Assembly (NCBI GenBank): GCA_018383835.1
Contig: JAHAWR010000059.1
Coordinates: forward strand, 1-9,125
DNA length: 9,125 nucleotides
Direction of reading: 5' to 3'
From: Candidatus Jordarchaeia archaeon
GTDB taxonomy: Archaea; Asgardarchaeota; Jordiarchaeia; Jordiarchaeales; Freyrarchaeaceae
Shown: positions 1-5,963 of the stretch, one piece after another
Position numbering within the stretch: the first letter of the stretch is position 1
How the letters are laid out: every line of letters begins with the position of its first letter
Position numbers and translations under genes: made by a program
The notes under the pieces: generated by a model
What the model was told of the DNA's origin: nothing
Database searches by the model: none
Seen by the model: only the letters and a program-made list of their open reading frames with translations

Positions 1-26
1 TTCTTAGACAAATATCTCACCCTCAT
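1..26 (-). CDS. Possible start of a gene leaving the left edge (8 codons)
   Basis: On the minus strand an ATG at 24-26 opens a frame reading MRVRYLSK before the window ends. A TATA-like stretch (AATATATTTGG on the minus strand, 44-54) lies about 20-28 bases upstream, the distance expected for an archaeal leaderless transcript, and there is no ribosome binding site. Eight codons are too few to identify a product. This is a guess from promoter spacing, and the stretch could equally be plain intergenic DNA. Confidence 0.2.
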
Positions 27-243
27 AAAAAGTCTTCAATTAACCAAATATATTTTCTACTAATATGAATGTTTCGTTAAGAAAGTCTTTTATGTTTCAG
101 ATTTACTCTTTACTCCTCTATAAAGTTTGCTCCTTCTTTGCTGCGTCAAAATTACATTAAACCTTAAAATAATTTTGAGCGAAGGAAAGGTAAAGGGAAG
201 CTGTCTTAGGCTTCTCTAGGATAACTTAGGTGGGTGTGGTATT
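27..243. other. AT-rich intergenic leader before the TIM-barrel gene
   Basis: There is no open frame of any credible length here. Bases 1-180 are strongly AT-rich. The stretch holds a candidate promoter for the gene at 244 and, just before its start, three steps of a CTWAGG motif spaced exactly 10 bases apart (205-210, 215-220, 225-230). Confidence 0.5.
163..171 (+). promoter_or_regulatory. Candidate TATA box for the TIM-barrel gene
   Basis: CTTAAAATA resembles an archaeal TATA element. Transcription would start about 25 bases downstream, near 190-200, leaving a 5' leader of about 45 bases before the TTG start at 244. Judged from motif and spacing only. Confidence 0.4.
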
Positions 244-1055
244 TTGTCTGGAAGCACTGTTGGTGCTGCAACTTTCGTTGGCTTTGACGGAAGTTTGGAG
301 GAAATTTTGGCTTTCCTCGCTGAGAACGGGTTCAGCTTGGTTGAAATTAAATGTGAAGAGCCGCTCTTCAACCCTGCTAAGGTTTCCGGGGTGAAGCTGA
401 GAGGGATTAGGGAGCTAGCTGAGTCCATGTCCCTGAAGCTGGCTCTCCACGCGCCGCATATATAGACGTGAACATTGCCAGCCTCTGCGACTACACCCAT
501 AGATCCTCTTTAAGAGCGGTTAAGAGGAGCGTTGAACTGGCAAGTAGGCTCAACGCGCTTTACCTGACGCTGCATTGCGGCAGTTTCTCGAGGGATTACC
601 CCCCTAGCATTTTCAGTAGAGCATGGGAGAGGTCTAGGAGAAGTGTTGTTAAGTTGGGCGAATACGCGTCAGAGCTGGGTGTCACTTTGGGTCTGGAGAA
701 CAAGGAGAAGGCGAAGGACAGAAGCATTCTGGTGTCCCCCCAAGAGTTCGCTTCCTTCATGAGGGAATTAGGTGAGGGTGTGGGCGTGGTCTACGACGTG
801 GGGCACGCTAACACTTGGGGGCTAACAGCTAAGGACCACATCAACTTTATTTCTTCTTTAAGTGGAAGGCTGGTAGCTTTTCACGTCCACGACAACGATG
901 GTACAGCAGACCAGCACCTAGCAATCGGGGAAGGAAAAATAGACTTTGGCGCACTCATCCCTCACATGCGATCCTGGGGGGTCCCTGTGACGCTGGAGGT
1001 CCACTCTCTAGATGGGCTCTTGAAGAGCAAGATAAGACTGGAGAAGGCCCTTTAA
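244..1055 (+). pseudogene. Sugar phosphate isomerase/epimerase-like TIM barrel, frameshifted
   Basis: The two halves (244-465, then continuing in the next frame through 468 to 1055) join into one protein of about 270 residues of the xylose-isomerase-like / AP endonuclease family 2 TIM-barrel superfamily. The N-terminal part has the usual opening strand and helix (GSLEEILAFLAENGFSLVEI) and LHAP. The second part carries the family's metal-site signatures in order: LHCG, GLENKE, YDVGHAN, FHVHDNDG and LEVHS, which supply the Glu, Asp and His ligands. The break is in CATATATAG: removing one TA restores HAPHIDVNIAS, as expected for the family, so a 2-base gain in a short TA repeat best explains it. 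TTG 244 is the only standard start between the upstream stop at 217 and the conserved region. Substrate cannot be told; the superfamily covers sugar isomerases, epimerases and endonuclease IV. It converges on the HAD gene with a 3-base gap. A sequencing error or -1 recoding are alternatives to a true pseudogene. Confidence 0.75.
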
Positions 1056-1058
1056 AGG

Positions 1059-1739
1059 CTAAAGTGCGGGGTCGAGCAGGCCTCGGAGGCTACCTTTGTG
1101 CGCGTCTATTATTTTTGGGATCTCCCGAATGCTTTCGAGGATGATGTCCGGTTTAGCTGACTCAAGTATTTCCTTTCTGACTCCGCCACTCATGACCGCC
1201 ACCGTGAAGGCGCCTATCCTCTTCCCTGTTTCTATGTCGGCTAGGTAGTCCCCAACCACAATGCAGTCGTTGGGCTTCACCCCCACCTTTTCTAGGGCTT
1301 TAAGAACCTCATCCTCTTTCAGGTAGTGGTCCTTCACCCCTGAATTCTTCGCTGACACTACGTCGATGTGCTCCGCTAAGCCGTACTTTTCAAGCTCGTT
1401 CCACACGCTGTGGACGCCACACGCCCTGCCAGTGACCACACATATAATGAGTCCCCTATCCTTGAGCTCCTTGAGGGTTTCCCTAACCCCGGGTATTGGT
1501 CCGTCCTTGTCAGAGCTGACTTGGCCATACCGCACCAAGAAGTTCTTCCAAAAGTCCTTTTTCGCGTCTTCCGGGATCACCTCGTCAAGGAGGGCTTTGG
1601 AGTAGAGCTCTTCGAACCTGCTCCTTGTGACCGGTGGAAGTGACAATGACTCCAGCACCTCGTTGAAAACCCTGAAGAACCGCTCCTTCGTGTCTATGAG
1701 CGTGCCGTCAAGGTCGAACACCACAGCCTTTACCTTCAT
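1059..1739 (-). CDS. HAD-superfamily phosphatase, phosphoglycolate phosphatase-like
   Basis: This is an intact 226-residue haloacid dehalogenase hydrolase, cytosolic, of the size usual for phosphoglycolate phosphatase / beta-phosphoglucomutase-like members. Motif I is VVFDLDGT with nucleophile Asp9 and acid/base Asp11. A helical cap covers roughly residues 17-80. Motif II is VVTGR with Thr103. A lysine near residues 131-141 (KNSGVKDHYLK) supplies motif III. Motif IV is VVGDYLADIETGKRIG with Asp164 and Asp168 for Mg2+. Family knowledge gives hydrolysis of a small phosphate ester through an aspartyl-phosphate; the substrate is not evident. The frame stays open 19 codons further upstream, but I chose the ATG at 1737-1739 because the protein then opens with the motif I strand and a TATA box lies at 1773-1782, which a longer start would place inside the gene. 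The stop is TAG, which shows TAG ends a gene here. Confidence 0.88.
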   Translation of the reverse strand: MKVKAVVFDLDGTLIDTKERFFRVFNEVLESLSLPPVTRSRFEELYSKALLDEVIPEDAKKDFWKNFLVRYGQVSSDKDGPIPGVRETLKELKDRGLIICVVTGRACGVHSVWNELEKYGLAEHIDVVSAKNSGVKDHYLKEDEVLKALEKVGVKPNDCIVVGDYLADIETGKRIGAFTVAVMSGGVRKEILESAKPDIILESIREIPKIIDAHKGSLRGLLDPAL

Positions 1740-1772
1740 AGTCAAACTCTCCATCCTTCTATTAAAGGAAGA

Positions 1773-1782
1773 GATTTTTAAG
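1773..1782 (-). promoter_or_regulatory. TATA box of the HAD phosphatase gene
   Basis: On the minus strand CTTAAAAATC lies 34-43 bases before the chosen ATG. Transcription would begin around 1748-1752, giving a leader of about ten bases that ends close to GGAG before the start. This supports the short start. Confidence 0.5.
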
Positions 1783-1872
1783 TCTGCCCTGGGCAAAGCC
1801 CCGGGCCGTGAACGCCTGGGCTTGTCAAAGACAAACTTGTCCCGAGACTTGCATTGAAAACCTTTGGGTTAT

Positions 1873-1893
1873 ATCTGGTTAGGATCTGGTTAG
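1873..1893. repeat. Tandem direct repeat with 11-base period
   Basis: ATCTGGTTAG occurs at 1873-1882 and again at 1884-1893, a spacing of one helical turn. It lies just upstream of the TATA-like sequences of the PLP-enzyme gene, the place where an archaeal activator or repressor could bind on one face of the helix. The repeat is seen directly; the regulatory role is inferred. Confidence 0.6.
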
Positions 1894-1941
1894 AAAATTA
1901 TTATAGTCCTTTAGGGGATAAATTTATCTAGTAACAAATGT

Positions 1942-1946
1942 GAGGT
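1942..1946 (+). promoter_or_regulatory. Ribosome binding site of the PLP-enzyme gene
   Basis: GAGGT matches the archaeal anti-Shine-Dalgarno complement. It is 4 bases before GTG 1951 and 7 bases before ATG 1954, so it favours the ATG as start. Confidence 0.6.
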
Positions 1947-1953
1947 AGCAGTG

Positions 1954-3030
1954 ATGGGGGAAGTTAGGAAGCTTCCCTTTTTATTTCAAGAATTTCCCGA
2001 GTTAAAGGATCACATTCCCTGGATGCCTCTGACTCGGGTGACTCCGGTTCATAAGCTCGAGAAGTTGGGTAAAGAGTTGGGTTTAAGTGAGTTATGGGTT
2101 AAGAGAGATGATATGACTAGCGATGTTTATGGTGGTAATAAGCCTCGCAAGCTGGAATTTTTGCTTGCAGATGTACTTCGGCAGAAGAAAGCCAAGGTAA
2201 TCACTTATGGAGGGGCTGGTTCTAACCACTGCTTGGCCACGTTGCTCTTTGCAAGGATGTATGGTTTGGAGACAATACTGGTTTTGTGGGATCAGCCTGT
2301 CACCGCTCACGTCTAGAGACAGCTTCTATTGTTCAAGTCGCTGAGTGCACAGCTAATTCACATGAATGAATTTGATTACAGTAAGCTGCCCGATAAGGAC
2401 AAAATCTACAACATTGGGCCAGGGGGAACGTCCCCGCTGGGAACATTAGGATATGTGGAGGCAGCATTGGAGCTTAAGAGGCAGATAGATGAGGGCTTGA
2501 TGCCCGTGCCGGAGCTAATTTTCGTGGCTGCGGGCAGCTTGGGGACGCAGGCTGGTTTAGAGCTGGGAACCAGGATTTGCGGACTGCAAACCAAGGTGAT
2601 GGGAGTTCGTGTGACTGCTAAGGAATTTGCTAACGCAGACTTAGTGGCTACCTATGCCAAGGAGGCTTATGCGCTTATTAAGGAGCATCTTAGGGGCCTT
2701 TCTGAGCCAGACTTTAAGGATGTGACTGTTCTTGATGACTATGCTGGGCCGGAGTATGGTGCGGTAACCCAAGAGGGGTTAGCGGCGATTAAACTTATGA
2801 AGAAGTACGAGGGCATCCAACTGGAAACAACCTATACTGGTAAAACTCTGGCGGGCCTAATAGATTACGCCAAGAAACACGATTTAAAAGACACCCCGAT
2901 ACTTTTCTGGAACACATATAATTCGGTGGACCTATCTAAATACTTGAAGCCTGGAATAACCTACAAGGATTTGCCGGAGGCCTTCCACAAGTACTTCAAA
3001 GAGGACTTGCTCCACAGAAATGAGAGCTAA
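1954..3030 (+). pseudogene. PLP-dependent D-cysteine desulfhydrase / ACC deaminase-like enzyme with in-frame TAG
   Basis: One frame of about 358 codons is interrupted only by TAG at 2314-2316. It matches the D-cysteine desulfhydrase / 1-aminocyclopropane-1-carboxylate deaminase family (fold type II PLP enzymes). Seen in order: MPLTRVTPVHKLEKLG; the PLP-lysine motif GGNKPRKLEF (Lys63 from ATG 1954); YGGAGSNHCLAT; QPVT; then after the TAG GPGGTSPLGTLGYVEAALEL, AAGSLGTQAGLELG, DDYAGPEYG and TTYTGKTLAGLIDYA. Known members cleave D-cysteine to pyruvate, sulfide and ammonia, or deaminate ACC; I cannot tell which. The segment after the TAG, up to GPGG, is about nine residues shorter than in E. coli D-cysteine desulfhydrase as I recall it. 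Homologues have a polar or basic residue near the TAG position, so a single CAG-to-TAG change would explain it. Everything downstream is well preserved, which suggests a very recent lesion, readthrough or amber recoding. ATG 1954 is preferred because GAGGT ends 7 bases before it. Function is uncertain while the TAG stands. Confidence 0.75.
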
Positions 3031-3064
3031 GAAGCCATCGCAGCCGAGTGCTTAAAGGTTTTCG

Positions 3065-3077
3065 CGTGGTCTCCACG
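3065..3077. repeat. Small perfect hairpin downstream of the PLP gene
   Basis: CGTGG-TCT-CCACG forms a 5-bp stem with a 3-base loop 35 bases after the TAA. GGTCT (3068-3072) can alternatively pair with AGACC (3082-3086). No T-run follows, so a terminator role is doubtful. Confidence 0.4.
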
Positions 3078-3439
3078 GTTAAGACCTTATCGATATCTAG
3101 CCTACCAGAATCACCCTCCGCATCCATACTTTGAACCACCTTTTTGCCCCCCCGATTATTCCCGGATTTTGGACAAGTTGTTTTTCCACCCTTCCATAAG
3201 GTATACTTTTGGGTTTCGATTCGCCCACTAAAACATTTGACTGTTCTACCGTGCATATTCCGAATCGGGAACCCGTATACGATCACAGTATCCGCGGACG
3301 AACCAATCCCCCTTCGCTACCACAAACCTGCGGAGGAACCAAAGACCAAGGACACGCATCCAGCCCCCAGAACGACAAACTGAGGGCAAGTCAAAAACTA
3401 GAGGGCGCCACCACAGTTAAAACGTGCAAAAACAGATGA

Positions 3440-3466
3440 AAACAAAAAAGGAGAAAGGAGAAAGCC
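3440..3466 (-). terminator. T-rich terminator of the nucleotidase gene
   Basis: On the minus strand, starting about 25 bases after the stop, the RNA would be pyrimidine-rich (CTTTCTCCTTTCTCC) and end in TTTTTTGTTTT. Archaeal transcription typically ends at such T-rich tracts without needing a hairpin. Confidence 0.55.
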
Positions 3467-3488
3467 TTTCCTGGAACTGGCACACCCC

Positions 3489-5501
3489 TTAGGACGGACG
3501 CATTCTTCTAGTCAGAGCTGCAGCAACCCCTACAACGACAACCAGTAGCAGAACCGCGACCCCACCAATCATCAGACCAGAGGAAGCCTGCTGGTTCGCC
3601 AACAACTGACCCAAGCCAACCAGCATGAAGTAATCCGAAGGCTCAACTTCCCACACGGTGATCCTGTTCTGGCACTCACCGTAGGCAGGATCCACCATTC
3701 CACCCTGAGCAGTAATAAGATAATTCACCAGGGCCAGCCACTCTGGAATCGCCGTCTCCGGATCGTCCGGGTCTAGGAGGACTAGGATAAGAGGAACATA
3801 CTCTTCTGGGTCAGTGGGTAGAGGATGCCCTGTCTGGTTCCTCATTGTTATAGCGAACATGGGATACCTTTTTCCTATCTCGGGGATTAGGAGCGCAACC
3901 TCCAAGTTGACACATACTCTGTAGAGCTTGTTGTCATCTATGGGGGCATAGGTTCCATTCTGGAAGTCTTGCTCAATGCTCACTATACGGGAACCTGGGA
4001 GTCCAAGAGGAGTATAGGTCACCCTCAGCCCCGAGATCTGCAGAAAGTAGTCGCCACCCGCGTACAGTGAAAACTCCATTGCCTTCTTAACATCACTGCC
4101 AAGGACGTAGAAGCTGGTCAAAAGCCAACCAAAGTAGGGTCCCTTGTACGGCACCCCTCCCAAGGGCACCACGCTCACCGCATCATAAACCGTTATGTTC
4201 CCACTAGCGGGCTCTAATCCATGTCTTATGACGCCACTCGGCACAAATGCAAAGTCCACATAGGGGTCGTCAACAGAAACATTGTTGGCCTGCCACCTTA
4301 TGGCATCCGCCACCAAGTTACCAATCGGAATCTCACCACTCGCAGAGGCAACACCCGGAACACCAGTTGTGTTAGCAATCACGCTACCCGTTTGAGGTAT
4401 CCCCATTCCAGCAAGATAAGAGTCTATCCCATTACGATATAACCCAATTATGTTCGCTACAGCTACGTTTTCTTCGACTGTGTCATTTATATGTACTAGT
4501 GTCCAACTTCTGACGGTGACCCCTTTGCCAGGGTTGTTGTCTGGCTTTACAGTTATTTTTAGTTTACCCAAGTATTCGCCCAAAGCCCCTGCGTCGACTA
4601 TGGTTGTGCTCCCCACAGTTATTGGTTCTGGCGTCAGCTCGTGGTCGTGTCCGCTAAGTATTAGGTCGATGCCTGGAACCTTCCGGGCTAGATCCATGTT
4701 CTCCCTCCATCCGCTGTGGCTGAGACATATGATGAGGTCAATGTCTGGGTCAGACCTTAGATAAGCTACTTGTTGTCGGGCAGTCTCTATCGGGTCCAAA
4801 ATATTGTAATTTCCCGTGAAGAACATCGTTGCCATTCCGCCGTATCCTATTAGCGAGAAGAGGCCAATTTTAACGTCCACTCCACTTACTGTCACTGTTA
4901 TCGTGGCATTGTGCCTTATGAACGCCCCAAGGTTGCGAACATCATTAGTTAAATTCAAGTTTGAACACAGGATAAGCGGCATAACTCCATTAAGAGTTGA
5001 ATTGGTTCTGTTGAGAATCAATGATAGTCCATGGTCACTGTAGTCAAACTCATGGTTCCCCAAACAAATGGCGGTGTAATTCAGGACAGGGGGACTCATC
5101 AGGTGGAGTTCGGGTGAAGCTTGTAGTGGGCCTAAGAATGAGAACACCGTACCCATCAGGAAGTCGCCGACCATGAACACCAGCACCGGTTCACCCGCTG
5201 TGGCTCTTTCATTATTTATCACATTAGCTATACGTGCCATTCCGCCTACGGTGGGGTCATTGCCGGTTTCCGCTACATAGTCGGCTAGTGGCCAGGGTAG
5301 TAGTTCTGAGTGCAGGTCGCTGTGGAACATAATCGTTATATCCACTTCTTCGTCGCTTTTTTGCGCTTGGGTTCCCTGTGTCCCGTAGTATGCTGTTATG
5401 AGTCCTCCAGAGGTAAGAGTGGAGGTAGTGATGGGGACTGTTAAGGCTAGGATGAGTAGTGCTGATACTATGAAGGTGGCAATTTTTGTTCGCTTCACCA
5501 T
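3489..5501 (-). CDS. Exported, membrane-anchored 5'-nucleotidase / UshA-like metallophosphatase
   Basis: This is an intact 670-residue surface protein. Residues 1-27 form a signal peptide (KR-rich start, hydrophobic IVSALLILALTV). Residues 54-300 are a calcineurin-like metallophosphatase core with all metal-site motifs: SDLH (Asp62, His64), VGDF (Asp113), CLGNHEFDY (Asn149, His150), CLSHSG (His262) and LSGHDHEL (His285, His287). Residues about 370-615 are the 5'-nucleotidase C-terminal substrate domain, with IPIGNLVADAIRWQ (cf. the family's NLGNLVADA) and VPSGVIRHGL ... VYDAVSVVPLGG. Residues 641-663 form a C-terminal membrane helix followed by TRRMRPS, so the enzyme is probably tethered outside the cell with a short basic tail inside. 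Many N-x-S/T sequons fit archaeal N-glycosylation. The family removes phosphate from nucleotides or UDP-sugars to salvage phosphate and nucleosides; exact substrate unknown. The start is ATG 5499-5501, with GTG one codon later an alternative because GAGGGG is very close to the ATG. It stands alone with its own promoter and terminator. Confidence 0.9.
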   Translation of the reverse strand: MVKRTKIATFIVSALLILALTVPITTSTLTSGGLITAYYGTQGTQAQKSDEEVDITIMFHSDLHSELLPWPLADYVAETGNDPTVGGMARIANVINNERATAGEPVLVFMVGDFLMGTVFSFLGPLQASPELHLMSPPVLNYTAICLGNHEFDYSDHGLSLILNRTNSTLNGVMPLILCSNLNLTNDVRNLGAFIRHNATITVTVSGVDVKIGLFSLIGYGGMATMFFTGNYNILDPIETARQQVAYLRSDPDIDLIICLSHSGWRENMDLARKVPGIDLILSGHDHELTPEPITVGSTTIVDAGALGEYLGKLKITVKPDNNPGKGVTVRSWTLVHINDTVEENVAVANIIGLYRNGIDSYLAGMGIPQTGSVIANTTGVPGVASASGEIPIGNLVADAIRWQANNVSVDDPYVDFAFVPSGVIRHGLEPASGNITVYDAVSVVPLGGVPYKGPYFGWLLTSFYVLGSDVKKAMEFSLYAGGDYFLQISGLRVTYTPLGLPGSRIVSIEQDFQNGTYAPIDDNKLYRVCVNLEVALLIPEIGKRYPMFAITMRNQTGHPLPTDPEEYVPLILVLLDPDDPETAIPEWLALVNYLITAQGGMVDPAYGECQNRITVWEVEPSDYFMLVGLGQLLANQQASSGLMIGGVAVLLLVVVVGVAAALTRRMRPS

Positions 5502-5562
5502 CTCCCCTCACTTTGATTTTTCAGTTGGAGAGAGCTCGCATCCCCTTACTTTGTTCGAAAGC

Positions 5563-5573
5563 CATATATTAAT
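5563..5573 (-). promoter_or_regulatory. TATA box of the nucleotidase gene
   Basis: On the minus strand TTAATATATGG lies about 65 bases before the ATG at 5501. A start near 5538-5545 would give a leader of about 40 bases ending in the GAGGGGAG ribosome binding site. Confidence 0.5.
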
Positions 5574-5574
5574 T

Positions 5575-5884
5575 TTGCCGTGCTGGCGCAGTGTAATGTG
5601 TTTTGCGTGAGAAGCGTATCTTTTGTTGCAGGCTGCTTTCTTAGAGGGGGCAAGCTTTTTTCCCAGATCAGCCATATAGGGGGGCATTTTCATGTTTCCT
5701 AAAAATATGTGCATGCTACTACGCCACTTTTTAAAGTTAAAATTAGTATCTGCCTAAAAGTGGAGGGGGGTTAGTTTGGTTAAACTTTGCTAAGTTTGGA
5801 AATAAAAAGTCACTTTTTTCAGTTCCAAATCTTGGATTTTTGGTTTTTGAGGGTTTCCAGTATTTCTTGGGTTATCGTGCGTAG
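5575..5884. other. Intergenic region between the nucleotidase gene and the TnpB element
   Basis: I see no credible gene here. A minus-strand frame at 5508-5714 has no recognisable motif and overlaps the nucleotidase promoter. Structures present are an 8-bp inverted repeat, CCACTTTT (5724-5731) with AAAAGTGG (5756-5763), a second TATA-like sequence on the minus strand around 5725-5735, repeated AGTTTGG words near 5772-5799, and a T-rich palindrome at 5804-5819. I searched the minus strand here in three frames for the missing 3' half of vapC and did not find it. Confidence 0.45.
5804..5819 (-). terminator. Possible terminator beyond the TnpB element 3' end
   Basis: AAAAAGT-C-ACTTTTTT is a 7-bp palindrome that reads T-rich on both strands. 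On the minus strand it lies about 80 bases past the outer hairpin of the element and could end transcripts coming from tnpB and its guide RNA. Weak evidence. Confidence 0.3.
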
Positions 5885-5901
5885 AGTCACCGTAGGGTTC
5901 T

Positions 5902-5939
5902 GGGCTAAGTGTTGATAGGTTGGAATCAACATTTAGCCC
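5902..5939. repeat. Outer right-end hairpin of the TnpB element
   Basis: GGGCTAAGTGTTGAT (5902-5916) pairs with ATCAACATTTAGCCC (5925-5939): 15 pairs with one G-U and an 8-base loop. It lies just after the tnpB stop. It resembles a shortened second copy of the inner hairpin block, sharing AAGTGTTGAT and the TTAGYCCTKG tail. Confidence 0.85.
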
Positions 5940-5963
5940 TGGCTCCATCGCTCTTAGCCTTCT

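Larger units (their letters stand above)
1797..1950. promoter_or_regulatory. Divergent intergenic region with short inverted and direct repeats
   Basis: This stretch separates the divergently transcribed HAD and PLP-enzyme genes. It contains AAGCCC (1796-1801) facing GGGCTT (1818-1823), the inverted pair TTGTC-AAA-GACAA (1822-1834), a second CTTGTC (1836-1841), and a tandem 11-base direct repeat at 1873-1893. TATA-like candidates for the rightward gene are at 1893-1905 and 1919-1927. I see no RNA gene. Confidence 0.4.
3031..3488. other. Intergenic region without a recognisable gene
   Basis: Between the PLP-enzyme gene and the end of the nucleotidase gene I find no convincing gene. A 96-codon minus-strand frame (2996-3286) overlaps the end of the PLP gene. 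It contains a Lys-rich stretch with TTCPKSGNNRGGKKVV that resembles half a zinc ribbon, but it lacks a ribosome binding site and a second cysteine pair. Base composition is pyrimidine-rich on the plus strand and unlike the flanks. Structured elements are a small hairpin at 3065-3077 and the terminator of the nucleotidase gene. No tRNA or rRNA is seen. Confidence 0.5.

Noticed and set aside
463..465. Pyrrolysine readthrough at the TAG in the TIM-barrel gene
   Set aside because: Reading through leads to TGA two codons later; the lesion is a frameshift, not a recoded codon.
216..500. Minus-strand open frame of 94 codons
   Set aside because: It is antisense to the TIM-barrel gene, whose family motifs are clear; no motif or ribosome site of its own.
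3210..3232. GGGTTTCGATTCGCCC resembling a tRNA T-arm
   Set aside because: The stem would need an 8-base loop, and no matching acceptor, D or anticodon arms are found around it.
2996..3286. Minus-strand 96-codon frame with TTCPKSGNN
   Set aside because: It overlaps the conserved end of the PLP gene, lacks a ribosome binding site and shows only half a zinc-ribbon-like motif; kept as an observation, not as a gene.
3144..3439. Plus-strand frames of 76-79 codons in the gap
   Set aside because: Composition is typical of non-coding DNA (Pro, Thr, Arg rich), with no motif and no ribosome site.
5508..5714. Minus-strand 68-codon frame upstream of the nucleotidase
   Set aside because: It covers the nucleotidase promoter and leader, and has no recognisable motif or ribosome site.
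5800..5950. Minus-strand frame beginning MEPGLNVDSNLSTL beyond tnpB
   Set aside because: It resembles the TnpB tail only because the hairpin block is duplicated; it has no start signal and is better explained as right-end or guide-RNA sequence.
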